Shown piece after piece: positions 1 to 6,956 of a DNA stretch of 10,393 nt; the stretch's first letter is position 1, and the number at the start of each line of letters is the position of its first letter. The translations under genes were made by a program, and so were the position numbers. The notes under the pieces are model-generated. The model was not told the DNA's origin and searched no databases. It saw only the letters and a program-made list of their open reading frames with translations. The DNA comes from an uncultured Collinsella sp. (GTDB taxonomy: Bacteria; Actinomycetota; Coriobacteriia; Coriobacteriales; Coriobacteriaceae): positions 1 through 10,393 of the forward strand of contig CAAENA010000038.1 in NCBI GenBank assembly GCA_900757205.1, read 5' to 3'.

Positions 1-17
1 TGAGAGCACGCACCTAT

Positions 18-92
18 TCCTCGGTAGCTCAATGGTAGAGCACGCGGCTGTTAACCGCGCTGTTGTAGGTTCGAGTCCTACCCGGGGAGCCA
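18..92 (+). tRNA. tRNA-Asn (GUU), first copy
   Basis: A complete cloverleaf can be drawn. The 7-bp acceptor stem pairs TCCTCGG (18-24) with CCGGGGA (82-88) and has one T-G wobble. The anticodon stem pairs CGCGG with CCGCG around the loop CTGTTAA. The anticodon GTT is at 50-52, which reads AAC/AAU (asparagine). The T-arm pairs GTAGG with CCTAC around TTCGAGT. The discriminator base is G, and the 3' CCA is encoded at 90-92. Only 17 bases lie upstream in the window, so its promoter cannot be judged. The gene is identical to the copy at 127-201. Confidence 0.97.
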
Positions 93-101
93 GAATTTTT
101 C

Positions 102-122
102 AGCCCATTCCGCTGGGCTTTT
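102..122 (+). terminator. short hairpin with T-run between the two tRNA genes
   Basis: AGCCCA (102-107) pairs with TGGGCT (114-119) around the 6-base loop TTCCGC, and the 3' arm runs into TTTT (119-122). The form is that of a weak Rho-independent terminator. It could equally be a spacer hairpin for processing a two-tRNA transcript. The spacer is only 34 bases, leaving little room for a promoter for the second tRNA, so some read-through is likely. Confidence 0.5.
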
Positions 123-126
123 AAAT

Positions 127-201
127 TCCTCGGTAGCTCAATGGTAGAGCACGCGGCTGTTAACCGCGCTGTTGTAGGTTCGAGTCCTACCCGGGGAGCC
201 A
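127..201 (+). tRNA. tRNA-Asn (GUU), second copy
   Basis: Identical in sequence and fold to the copy at 18-92. The acceptor stem is 127-133 with 191-197, the anticodon GTT is at 159-161, and CCA is encoded at 199-201. A strong terminator follows ten bases downstream, so this is the last tRNA of the transcript. Two identical genes double the dosage of the single tRNA that reads both Asn codons. Confidence 0.97.
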
Positions 202-210
202 GGTTGTAGA

Positions 211-237
211 ACCCGTCGCTTATGCGGCGGGTTTTTT
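211..237 (+). terminator. Rho-independent terminator after the tRNA-Asn pair
   Basis: A 9-bp stem pairs ACCCGTCGC (211-219) with GCGGCGGGT (224-232), with one T-G wobble and the 4-base loop TTAT. Six consecutive T (232-237) follow. This is a textbook intrinsic terminator that separates the tRNA transcript from the protein operon. Confidence 0.9.
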
Positions 238-333
238 CATGCCGCGACCACTTGACTCGAACGTTGCCATATCAACATTTCGTGTCGAGGATGTAATCCC
301 GCGACCCACCACCTCAACATGGCGCGGTCGTTG

Positions 334-339
334 TAGAAT
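334..339 (+). promoter_or_regulatory. candidate -10 element for the asp23-like operon
   Basis: TAGAAT at 334-339 lies 56 bases upstream of the GTG start at 396, inside the 158-base gap after the tRNA terminator. No convincing TTGACA-like -35 sits 16-18 bases upstream. Similar TA-rich hexamers preceded by G/T-rich bases occur in three other gaps of this window, which mildly supports it. A TTGACT at 252-257 has no -10 partner at proper spacing. The rest of 238-395 shows no gene or other structure I can support. Confidence 0.35.
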
Positions 340-383
340 ATTGCAATGATTGCTCCCACGACATGGTGCCGCGAGCACCAGAT

Positions 384-389
384 AAGGAG
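384..389 (+). promoter_or_regulatory. Shine-Dalgarno deciding the GTG start of the asp23-like gene
   Basis: AAGGAG at 384-389 is six bases upstream of GTG 396. An in-frame ATG at 363 has no such site before it and would place this sequence inside the gene, so GTG 396 is preferred. Confidence 0.8.
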
Positions 390-395
390 ATTCTT

Positions 396-752
396 GTGTC
401 TGAGACCATTAACGGCAGCCTGAGCGTCTCGAACGACGTTATTGCCGATATTGCCGGTTATGCCGCGATGACGTGCTACGGCGTTGTCGGAATGGCTGAG
501 CAGCTCCAGGGCGCCGAGAGCGTGCGCCTGCTTGCCGGCCAGCGCCTCCGCAAGGGCGTGCTTGTCTCCGCCGACGAGAACGGCCTTACGGTCGATCTTC
601 ACGTCGTGCTCGAGAACGGCGTCAACATGAAGTCCGTCTGCCACAATCTTTCGAGCTCCGTTGCCTTCACCCTGCAGGAGATCGCCCAGATCGATCCCGC
701 CAGCCTTAAGATCGGCATCCATATCGACGCGCTCAAGAGCCGTCTGAACTAG
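396..752 (+). CDS. Asp23/Gls24 family protein (YloU-like)
   Basis: Encodes 118 residues from GTG 396, chosen for its AAGGAG site. It resembles Bacillus YloU over its whole length. Near the N-terminus it carries the family pattern VSNDVIADIAGYAAMTCYGVVGM. A segment like LTVDLHVVLENGVNMKSVCHNL and a C-terminal valine/isoleucine strand region ending near IGIHIDALKSRLN follow. The protein is small and soluble, with no signal peptide or membrane helix. Family members are linked to envelope stress and to membrane-associated assemblies in Firmicutes, but the biochemical role of the YloU branch is not settled. It lies directly upstream of the FakA-like gene, 27 bases away, as in Bacillus. That constant pairing suggests a role connected with FakA, which is inference. 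The TAG stop is in the same reading frame as the following gene. Confidence 0.88.
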   Translation: MSETINGSLSVSNDVIADIAGYAAMTCYGVVGMAEQLQGAESVRLLAGQRLRKGVLVSADENGLTVDLHVVLENGVNMKSVCHNLSSSVAFTLQEIAQIDPASLKIGIHIDALKSRLN

Positions 753-779
753 CATCCGAAAACGGAGATTCAAATACCC

Positions 780-2441
780 ATGATTGCAAAGACCATTCGC
801 ACCTGTTTTCCGATCGCTGCGGCTGCCGTTTCCGACAAGGCCGAGGAGATCAACAAGCTCAACGTCTTCCCCGTGCCCGACGGCGACACCGGCACCAACA
901 TGTCGCTCACGCTCGCCTCGGTGACCAAGGAGCTCTCCGCCCTTCCCGCCGATGCCGACATGGAGGCCATTGCCGGCGCCATCACCCACGGCTCCCTGAT
1001 GGGCGCCCGCGGTAACTCCGGCGTCATTACCTCGCAGATCCTGCGCGGCGTGGCCGAGGGCCTTGTCTCCGCCGACGAGCCCATTACGTCCGCCAACATC
1101 GCCTTCGCCTTCCGTCGTGCCGTCAAGGTGGCCTTCCAGGCCGTCCGCAAGCCCATCGAGGGCACGATCCTCACGGTGCTGCGCGATGTCTCGACCAAGG
1201 CCGACGAGTGCGAAAAGAAGAAGTTCTCGGCCGAGGATGCGCTCGACGCTATCGTCGTCGAGGCCTACCAGTCCGTCGCACGCACGCCCGACCTGCTGCC
1301 TGTCCTCAAAGAGAACGGCGTGGTCGACTCCGGCGCCTTCGGCTTTGCCATCTTCCTGGAGAACTTTGTGGCTGCAGCACTTGGTCGCAGCACCGTTGTC
1401 GAGGATTTCTCCGCTACGTTCGATTCCGCTGGCTCTGCACGCGATGCCGCTCTTGGCCGCGTTGAGATCGAGGCCAACGACGATTGGGAGGGCTCGGAGT
1501 TCCGCTACTGCAACGAGTTCCTCTTTAAGGCCGACGCCCCGTTTGACGAGGATGAGTGCCTTAAGTTCCTGGGTTCCATGGGCGACTGTGAGCTACTCGT
1601 GGGCGCCTACCCCGATTACAAGATCCACGTGCACTCCAACACCCCCAACCTGGTGCTCGAGCACATGCTTCAGCTTGGTCAGATCTACGAGGTCTTTATC
1701 CACAACATGGAGATGGAGGCCCACGACCGTACCGCCAAGATTCATGAGGACCAGGAAAAGGCCGCCGAGCCCGCCAAGGCGCTGGGCTTTGTCGCCGTTG
1801 CCGCTGGGTCCGGCGAGGCAGACATCCTCAAGTCCCTCGGCGTCGACGTGATCGTGTCGGGTGGTCAGACCATGAACCCCTCGACTGCAGACCTGCTGGG
1901 CGCTGTTGACCAGGTCAACGCGACCTCGGTCATCATCCTGCCCAACAACGGCAACATCCGCATGGCCGCTGAGGCCGCTGCCTCAGCCTGCACCGACAAG
2001 AAGGTCGCCGTCGTTCCCACCAAGACCGTTCCGCAGGCCTTCTCCGCGCTGTTCGCGGTCCTGCCCGATTCCGAGCTCGAGGATGCCGTCGCCGCTATGG
2101 TCGACGCCATCAGCGAGGTCCGCGATGGCGAGGTCACCCGCGCCGTGCGCGACTCCAGCGCCTCCGACGGTTCGCCAATTCACTCCGGTGACGTCATGGG
2201 CATCATTGCCGGCTCCATCGATGTGGTCGGCTCCGACGTGAAGCAGGTCACGCTCGATTGCATCAACCGCATGCAGGAGGAAGAGGAGGGCGACGCGCTG
2301 ACGATTCTGGCCGGCGAGGAGCTGCCCGACGAGGCCTTCCAGGAGATCGTCGACGCTATCGAGGAGGCTCAGCCCGACCTGGAGATCGACGCCCATCGTG
2401 GCGAGCAGCCGCTCTATCCCGTGATCTTCTCGATCGAGTAG
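780..2441 (+). CDS. fakA: DAK2-domain fatty acid kinase FakA / YloV
   Basis: Encodes 553 residues, the usual family length. The N-terminal DhaL/DAK2 nucleotide-binding domain (about 1-200) shows NVFPVPDGDTGTNM at 28-41, whose Asp residues bind Mg-ATP in this family, and GARGNSGVITSQILRG at 75-90. The middle (from about 240) has the YCNEFLFK and HVHSNTPNLVLEHMLQLG segments. The C-terminal domain has VSGGQTMNPSTADLL and VIILPNNGNIRMAAEAA and ends in LYPVIFSIE, as expected for FakA/YloV. FakA phosphorylates fatty acids held by FakB (DegV family), feeding acyl-phosphate to glycerolipid synthesis. No FakB gene is in this window. ATG 780 is the only reasonable start after the upstream in-frame stop. 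Its best ribosome site, GGAG at 764-767, is 12 bases away, which is long. The fatty-acid kinase role is transferred from the family. Confidence 0.92.
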   Translation: MIAKTIRTCFPIAAAAVSDKAEEINKLNVFPVPDGDTGTNMSLTLASVTKELSALPADADMEAIAGAITHGSLMGARGNSGVITSQILRGVAEGLVSADEPITSANIAFAFRRAVKVAFQAVRKPIEGTILTVLRDVSTKADECEKKKFSAEDALDAIVVEAYQSVARTPDLLPVLKENGVVDSGAFGFAIFLENFVAAALGRSTVVEDFSATFDSAGSARDAALGRVEIEANDDWEGSEFRYCNEFLFKADAPFDEDECLKFLGSMGDCELLVGAYPDYKIHVHSNTPNLVLEHMLQLGQIYEVFIHNMEMEAHDRTAKIHEDQEKAAEPAKALGFVAVAAGSGEADILKSLGVDVIVSGGQTMNPSTADLLGAVDQVNATSVIILPNNGNIRMAAEAAASACTDKKVAVVPTKTVPQAFSALFAVLPDSELEDAVAAMVDAISEVRDGEVTRAVRDSSASDGSPIHSGDVMGIIAGSIDVVGSDVKQVTLDCINRMQEEEEGDALTILAGEELPDEAFQEIVDAIEEAQPDLEIDAHRGEQPLYPVIFSIE

Positions 2442-2451
2442 GCATCTGCCC

Positions 2452-4629
2452 ATGTCCGAGCTCTGCTCCGTGCCGCGCGTCTCGGATCGCTTTGCCCAGA
2501 GCAATGCGCTCGACGAGGATATCGCGCGACTCAAATATGTTTCGGGTAAACGTGAGGAGGCCCTTCGCCGTCTGGGAATTCGGACGGTGGGGGACCTCCT
2601 TCTCCATATCCCTCATCGATACCTGGACTTTACGCGCTCCTGGTCCATCGAGATGGCGCCCATCGGTACCGTGTGCACCATCATCGCCACGGTCGACCGT
2701 ATCGTTCAAAAGAAGCCGCGTCCGCGCATGCAGGTGACCGAGGTCTCACTCGTTGATGAGACGGGCGTGCTGCAGGTCGCCTTTTTCCGTCAGCCTTGGA
2801 TTGCCCAGCAGCTTAAGCAGGGCGACCGCCTGGCCGTGATGGGCAAGGTCGAGTTTGCCTACGGTTTTAAGCAGATGGCCTCGCCGCACTTTGAAAAGCT
2901 TGATGACGGGCGTGCTGCGGGCACCATTTTGCCGGTCCATTATGTGAGTGACGGCGTGAGCCAGGCGTGGATGCGCCGCATCGTAAGTGGCGCGCTCGAG
3001 GTCGTCGGCAATCCCTTCGACCCGATTCCCGCACGCTTGCGCGTTAAACGTCGCCTGATGAGCAATGCTCGTGCGCTTCGATCAATTCACTTTCCCTCGA
3101 GCATGGCTGAGCGCGATATCGCGCGCACACGGCTTGCCTACGAGGAGTGCCTCTACCTGCAGCTGGCGCTGCGCCTGCGCAACGACGGCAGCCTGGTCGA
3201 TGTGGTGCCCTACGCCCACGCCGCGGGCGAGCACCTGGCCGCGCTTAAGCAGGCCCTGCCGTTTTCGCTGAGCGACGAGCAGGAGGCCGCGTTCCAAGAT
3301 ATCCTGCGCGATATGTGCGATGGCGGGCGCGTGATGAACCGCCTGCTGCTGGGCGATGTCGGTACCGGCAAGACCGCTGTTGCCGCCTGCGCGCTGGCTG
3401 TGGCTGCCGATAGCGGCACGCAGGCCTGCGTTATGGCGCCCACGGGCGTGCTGGCGCGTCAATATGCCGATAAGACCGGCCCCTTGCTCTTGCAGGCTGG
3501 CATGACCTGGGCGCTCCTGACGGGCGCCACGCCGGCGGCCGAGCGCGAGCGGATCCATGCCCAGCTGGAATCGGGCGAGCTCGATGTCCTCTTTGGCACC
3601 CACGCGGTGCTTTCGGATAACGTTGCGTTCAAGCATCTGTCGCTCGTGGTCATCGATGAGCAGCACCGGTTTGGCGTCGGCCAACGCAACGCCCTGCGTG
3701 CGAAGGGCCCTGGTGCCGATCTGCTCGTTATGACGGCAACGCCCATCCCACGTACGCTGGCGCTTTCGGTCTACGGCGATCTGGACACGAGCATCATCCG
3801 CCATCGGCCCGTCCCTGGCGCTGGCGTGACGACACGCGTGCTTACCGAGTCGAGCCGCGACCTTGCCTATGGCGCCATCCGCGAGGCGCATGAAAAGGGT
3901 CAGCAGGCCTACGTGATTTGCCCGCTCGTGGAGCCGAGCGACTCGGCCGATGAGCTGGAGGACGTGCCCGGTATCGCCCGCGACGGCGAGGGCCGCGTGA
4001 CGGTCCCCGTGCCGCTGCACGATACGGCGACCGAGCTCGATCGCCTGCGTCTGGCGTTGCCGGGTCTTGCCATCGAGCGCCTTCACGGCCGCATGCCAGC
4101 GGGGGAGAAGGACCAGGTTATCGATGCCTTCAAGCGCGGCGAGATTGACGTGCTCGTCTCGACTACGGTGGTCGAGGTGGGCGTCGACGTGCCCAACGCC
4201 ACCGTCATGGTCATCGAGAACGGTGAGCGCTTTGGCTTGGCGGCCCTGCACCAGCTGCGCGGCCGCGTGGGCCGCGGCAGCGTGTCGGGCACCTGCCTGG
4301 TCATGACGCACTCCAAGGGCAACGGCGGCGCTTCGGCGGCGCAAGACCGTCTCCAGTCGCTCGAAAAGACCTCGGACGGCTTTACGCTCGCCCAGATGGA
4401 CCTTCGTCTGCGCCACGAGGGCGAAATCCTGGGGTACCGCCAGCATGGCGGTGTGACTCTGCGCTTTGTCGACCTGGATGCCGACGAGGAGCTGATCGAG
4501 TGGGCCCATTTGGACGCGGTCGAGCTCTTGCGGTATGCTTGCAACCTTGACTCCGTGGCGACGCGCCCCCTGCGCGATGCGGTCGCCATGCGATATCGAC
4601 ACATTTTTAAGGAGGTCAGCGGAGGATGA
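2452..4629 (+). CDS. recG: ATP-dependent DNA helicase RecG
   Basis: Encodes 725 residues of a superfamily 2 helicase that regresses stalled replication forks and processes recombination intermediates. An N-terminal wedge/OB region (about 30-160) includes LGIRTVGDLLLHIPHRYLD and the strand segment VSLVDETGVLQVAFFRQPW. Helicase motifs appear in order: Walker A GDVGTGKT (301-308), MAPTGVLARQ, DEQHRFG (402-408), MTATPIPRT (427-435), STTVVEVGVDVP (570-581) and QLRGRVGRG (601-609). The protein is longer than the roughly 680-residue forms. Part of this is an extra charged stretch near 500-523, between the VICPLVEP strand and the ERLHGRM segment. The ATG is 10 bases after the fakA stop and has no good Shine-Dalgarno, so translation may be coupled to fakA. 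The stop overlaps the rsmD start as ATGA. Confidence 0.96.
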   Translation: MSELCSVPRVSDRFAQSNALDEDIARLKYVSGKREEALRRLGIRTVGDLLLHIPHRYLDFTRSWSIEMAPIGTVCTIIATVDRIVQKKPRPRMQVTEVSLVDETGVLQVAFFRQPWIAQQLKQGDRLAVMGKVEFAYGFKQMASPHFEKLDDGRAAGTILPVHYVSDGVSQAWMRRIVSGALEVVGNPFDPIPARLRVKRRLMSNARALRSIHFPSSMAERDIARTRLAYEECLYLQLALRLRNDGSLVDVVPYAHAAGEHLAALKQALPFSLSDEQEAAFQDILRDMCDGGRVMNRLLLGDVGTGKTAVAACALAVAADSGTQACVMAPTGVLARQYADKTGPLLLQAGMTWALLTGATPAAERERIHAQLESGELDVLFGTHAVLSDNVAFKHLSLVVIDEQHRFGVGQRNALRAKGPGADLLVMTATPIPRTLALSVYGDLDTSIIRHRPVPGAGVTTRVLTESSRDLAYGAIREAHEKGQQAYVICPLVEPSDSADELEDVPGIARDGEGRVTVPVPLHDTATELDRLRLALPGLAIERLHGRMPAGEKDQVIDAFKRGEIDVLVSTTVVEVGVDVPNATVMVIENGERFGLAALHQLRGRVGRGSVSGTCLVMTHSKGNGGASAAQDRLQSLEKTSDGFTLAQMDLRLRHEGEILGYRQHGGVTLRFVDLDADEELIEWAHLDAVELLRYACNLDSVATRPLRDAVAMRYRHIFKEVSGG

Positions 4630-5282
4630 GAATCATCGGCGGCGAATGGCGCGGTCGTAAGATCGAGGAGCCCCGTGGTCGCGATGTCACCCGCCCCACG
4701 ACCGATCGCGTGCGCGAGGCATGCGCATCTATGGTCATGTCGGCATTCGACTTCGATCTGGACGAGGTCCGCGTGCTGGACGCCTTTGGCGGCTCCGGTG
4801 CCTTAGGGTTAGAGATGCTCTCACGTGGTGCCCGCTCACTCACGACGTTCGAGATCGATCGGGATGCCGCGCGGCTCATTACCAAGAATATCGAGTCGCT
4901 CTGTCGTGACCGTGCGCGTTGGCGCGTGGTCTCGGGCGATATGCTGGTGAGTGCCTCGCGCGGTCGTGTGCCGGGCGGCCCCTTTGATCTGGTCCTGCTC
5001 GACCCGCCCTATGCTTTTGGCGCCGAGCCGGTCGAGGTGCTGCTGCAGAACCTGGCTCAGCAGGGTCTGCTTGCACCTGGCGCTTATGCCCTGTTTGAGC
5101 ATGCCGCCGCCGATGCGGGCGCGCATCCGGCAGGCTTTGAGATCGTGCGCGAGAAACGCTACGGCATTACCTCGGTCGACCTGCTTCGTTGGGTCGGCGA
5201 TGACGATGGTGAGGAAGATTGCGCTGGCACCGATGCTCACAACAACGATGCCACGACGTTTCAGGAGGACGACCATGAATGA
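4626..5282 (+). CDS. rsmD: 16S rRNA (guanine-N2)-methyltransferase RsmD
   Basis: Encodes 218 residues. RsmD methylates G966 (E. coli numbering) of 16S rRNA using S-adenosylmethionine. Visible features are the N-terminal MRIIGGEWRGRKI and RPTTDRVREA (the family start signature), the SAM-binding loop DAFGGSGALGLE (52-63), the acidic FEIDRDAARL strand and the catalytic motif DPPY (126-129). The methyltransferase core ends near RWVGDD at about residue 193. It is followed by about 25 residues rich in Asp, Glu and Asn that most RsmD proteins lack. The start overlaps the recG stop by 4 bases, with AAGGAGG at 4609-4615 ten bases upstream. The 3' end overlaps coaD by 8 bases, and the tail contains the coaD ribosome-binding site. 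Confidence 0.93.
   Translation: MRIIGGEWRGRKIEEPRGRDVTRPTTDRVREACASMVMSAFDFDLDEVRVLDAFGGSGALGLEMLSRGARSLTTFEIDRDAARLITKNIESLCRDRARWRVVSGDMLVSASRGRVPGGPFDLVLLDPPYAFGAEPVEVLLQNLAQQGLLAPGAYALFEHAAADAGAHPAGFEIVREKRYGITSVDLLRWVGDDDGEEDCAGTDAHNNDATTFQEDDHE
5263..5268 (+). promoter_or_regulatory. Shine-Dalgarno of coaD inside rsmD
   Basis: AGGAGG at 5263-5268 is six bases upstream of ATG 5275 and lies within the last codons of rsmD. It fixes the coaD start and implies translational coupling. An open frame continues upstream of this ATG, but that part does not resemble CoaD. Confidence 0.85.
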
Positions 5283-5772
5283 CACCATCAACCGCGTGAT
5301 CGTCCCGGGCACCTTCGATCCCATCACGTTTGGCCATATCGACGTCATCCGCCGCGCCCGCCGCATCTTTCCCAGTGTGATCGTCGCTGTTGCCGAGTCG
5401 CAGGGTAAAAACGGTGTGGGTACCACGTTTATGCTCGATGAGCGCGTGGCGCTGGCTCGCGAGGCGCTCGGTGATATCGACGGCGTCGAGGTCCTGCCCT
5501 TTACCGGCCTCTTGGTCGACTTCGCTCGCGAGCAGGGGGCGGGGGCCGTGGTCAAGGGCCTGCGCGCCATGACCGACTTTGAGTACGAGCTGCAGCAGGC
5601 AGACCTCAACTATCGCTTGGATAACGAGCTGGAGTCCATCTTTGTCATGAGTGCGCCGCAGTACGGCTATATTTCGAGTTCGGTCGTTCGTCAGATCGCC
5701 TCGCTCGGCAGCGATGTATCGACGTTTGTCCCGCCCAACGTGGTCGAAGCGCTCAGACACCGCTTTTCGTGA
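5275..5772 (+). CDS. coaD: phosphopantetheine adenylyltransferase CoaD
   Basis: Encodes 165 residues, close to the usual 160. CoaD transfers AMP from ATP to 4'-phosphopantetheine to give dephospho-CoA, the penultimate step of coenzyme A synthesis. It belongs to the nucleotidyltransferase superfamily. The N-terminal motif GTFDPITFGHIDVI (12-25) contains the TxGH signature with His21. VKGLRAMTDFEYELQQADLNYRL is the conserved middle helix region, and ISSSVVR (133-139) is the second nucleotide-binding motif. The gene starts within rsmD, an 8-base overlap; rsmD-coaD is a common bacterial pair. CoA is the donor of the phosphopantetheine arm of the acyl carrier protein encoded downstream. The next gene is 68 bases away, with no clear terminator between. 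Confidence 0.96.
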   Translation: MNDTINRVIVPGTFDPITFGHIDVIRRARRIFPSVIVAVAESQGKNGVGTTFMLDERVALAREALGDIDGVEVLPFTGLLVDFAREQGAGAVVKGLRAMTDFEYELQQADLNYRLDNELESIFVMSAPQYGYISSSVVRQIASLGSDVSTFVPPNVVEALRHRFS

Positions 5773-5796
5773 CGTTTTTTATTGCCTGGTGGCATG

Positions 5797-5805
5797 TGGT
5801 AAACT
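5797..5805 (+). promoter_or_regulatory. candidate extended -10 promoter before the DivIVA-like gene
   Basis: TGG-TAAACT at 5797-5805 fits an extended -10 (TGn plus hexamer) about 36 bases upstream of ATG 5841. There is no good -35: a T-run at 5775-5780 occupies that area. It lies in one of the larger gaps of the block, so an internal promoter here is plausible. Confidence 0.4.
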
Positions 5806-5840
5806 AGCACGATGATATGTTACCTATGAAAGGAGACCGG

Positions 5841-6338
5841 ATGCCGGGCGAGAATTTTCCTGGCGATAGGATCGTCAGCTTGGTCGATGAGCTCGAAGGG
5901 CTGATCGAGGAAGCCAAGCCGCCTTTCGGCAAGAACGCTCAGTTCAAGGTCATCGACGCCGACGTGTTCTTCAACATCCTCGACGAGATCCGCATGAGCT
6001 ATCCCGAGGAGTGGCAGAAGTCCCGCCGTATCCTTAAGGAGCGCGAGGAGCTTATGGCTTCCGCCGCCGCCCAGGCCGATTCCATCATCGCCGACGCTCA
6101 GCAGCAGGCCCTCACCATTGCCGGTGAGCAGGAGATCGTCCGCTTAGCGCAGCAGCAGGCCGACGACATCCGTGATCGTGCCCAGCAGTACGAGCGCGAG
6201 ACGCGTTATGCTGCCGAGGACTACGCAGAGCAGGTCTTTACGCACCTGGAGGAGAACCTCAAGAGCCTGACCGGCACCGTTACCCGTTGCCGTCAGCAGC
6301 TCAACGAGGGTGCCGCCCAGCAGAATGGTCAGTGGTAA
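5841..6338 (+). CDS. DivIVA/SepIVA-like coiled-coil protein
   Basis: Encodes 165 residues from ATG 5841, chosen because AAAGGAG (5829-5835) ends five bases upstream. In-frame ATGs at 5817 and 5826 lack such a site. The N-terminus RIVSLVDELEGLIEEAK is followed by a short basic/hydrophobic segment, then VIDADVFFNILDEIRMSYPEEWQKSRRIL (about 37-65). From about residue 56 to 150 it is almost continuously helical and rich in Ala, Gln, Glu and Arg, typical of a coiled coil. No signal peptide or membrane helix is seen. Sequence style and position (just before a DUF177 gene and close to coaD) match the actinobacterial DivIVA-domain protein SepIVA, a septum-associated division factor in mycobacteria. 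Orthology is inferred from synteny and composition. An ATP-synthase-b-like annotation could arise from the coiled coil alone. Confidence 0.75.
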   Translation: MPGENFPGDRIVSLVDELEGLIEEAKPPFGKNAQFKVIDADVFFNILDEIRMSYPEEWQKSRRILKEREELMASAAAQADSIIADAQQQALTIAGEQEIVRLAQQQADDIRDRAQQYERETRYAAEDYAEQVFTHLEENLKSLTGTVTRCRQQLNEGAAQQNGQW

Positions 6339-6892
6339 TGGCTGAGTTCCCGAGCGTTACCGTCGATCTTTCTGAGCAGCTCGAGTTTCCTGGAGATTCG
6401 TATCCGCTGACCGGTAAGGTCGATGTCGCCACCTACACGGTGGGCGAGAAGGAGTACCAGCTGCAGGACGGCATCGACTACGACGTTGTCTTTACCAATG
6501 CCGGTACCGGTGTCTTGCTCACGGGCATGGTCCGCGCGCACGCCACCGGCGAGTGCGACCGTTGCTTGGAGCCCGCCTCGTTTGATATCGCCGGCGAGAT
6601 CGAGGAGTTCTACCTCTTTGAGGAGCCCGAGGATCCCGAGGCCTACGAGGACGGCTACGAGCTCCTGGGTGAGGACCGCATCGTCGATCTGGGTGAGCCC
6701 ATCAACGACGCGGTCGTCATGGACACGCCGTTTGTGGTGCTCTGCAAGCCTGATTGCCGCGGTCTGTGTCCCACTTGCGGTTGCAATCTCAACGTCGAGC
6801 AATGCGATTGTGCCGCTCAGGCAGAGGCAGAATGGGCCGCTGCCACGGAAAATCCATTTGCAGCATTGAAGAATCTCAAGCTCGATGAGTAA
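6338..6892 (+). CDS. yceD: DUF177 / YceD family protein with Cys-rich C-terminus
   Basis: Encodes 184 residues. The start ATG overlaps the preceding TAA stop by one base (TAATG) and has no good Shine-Dalgarno of its own, so translation is probably coupled to the coiled-coil gene. The DUF177 core includes a CDRC motif (73-76) in the usual RAHATGECDRCLEP context. It also has the acidic stretch EEFYLFEEPEDPEAYEDGYE and the family pattern IVDLGEPINDAVVMDTP. The C-terminus has clustered cysteines: CKPDCRGLCPTCGCN (136-150) and CDC (156-158), likely to bind zinc. YceD proteins are nearly always encoded next to rpmF, as here. They have been linked to 23S rRNA or ribosome biogenesis, though the mechanism is unsettled. 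Confidence 0.93.
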   Translation: MAEFPSVTVDLSEQLEFPGDSYPLTGKVDVATYTVGEKEYQLQDGIDYDVVFTNAGTGVLLTGMVRAHATGECDRCLEPASFDIAGEIEEFYLFEEPEDPEAYEDGYELLGEDRIVDLGEPINDAVVMDTPFVVLCKPDCRGLCPTCGCNLNVEQCDCAAQAEAEWAAATENPFAALKNLKLDE

Positions 6893-6897
6893 AACTG

Positions 6898-6906
6898 TGG
6901 TAGTAT
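6898..6906 (+). promoter_or_regulatory. candidate extended -10 promoter before rpmF
   Basis: TGG-TAGTAT at 6898-6906 lies just after the DUF177 stop and 51 bases before the rpmF ATG. It has the same TGG-TAnnnT form as the site at 5797-5805. No -35 match is seen. It could add L32 transcription on top of read-through from the operon. Confidence 0.35.
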
Positions 6907-6956
6907 CGCTACTTGCGCGTAATCGCCACACTGGATAGTTCATAAGGAAGGTCACT

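Larger units (their letters stand above)
16..202 (+). repeat. 78-bp exact tandem direct repeat containing tRNA-Asn
   Basis: Bases 16-93 and 125-202 are identical over 78 bp, at a 109-bp period. The identity ends 2 bases before each tRNA and 1 base after it, so it covers little more than the mature tRNA. The flanks (94-124 and beyond 203) are unrelated. This looks like a tRNA duplication held identical by function or gene conversion, not a recent duplication of a larger unit. Confidence 0.95.

Noticed and set aside
252..273. TTGACT (252-257) as a -35 element for the asp23-like operon
   Set aside because: No -10-like hexamer lies 16-18 bases downstream; CCATAT is only about ten bases away.
237..989. 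250-residue minus-strand open frame covering the asp23-like leader and gene
   Set aside because: Composition is Gly/His/Asp-rich as expected from the reverse of GC-rich coding sequence. The plus strand encodes a clear YloU-type protein with a good ribosome site.
396..2441. Possible single asp23-fakA fusion, since both genes are in the same frame separated by one TAG
   Set aside because: TAG 750-752 is followed by a spacer and its own ATG, and the two are separate genes in other species. No read-through or recoding signal is visible.
3082..4602. 506-residue open frame on the minus strand opposite recG
   Set aside because: It mirrors recG codon structure in GC-rich DNA. Its product is low-complexity and His/Arg/Ala-rich with no family features, while the plus strand has every RecG motif.
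5761..5790. Intrinsic terminator after coaD based on the T-run at 5775-5780
   Set aside because: Only a weak 5-bp pairing could be drawn upstream and it is not adjacent to the T-run.
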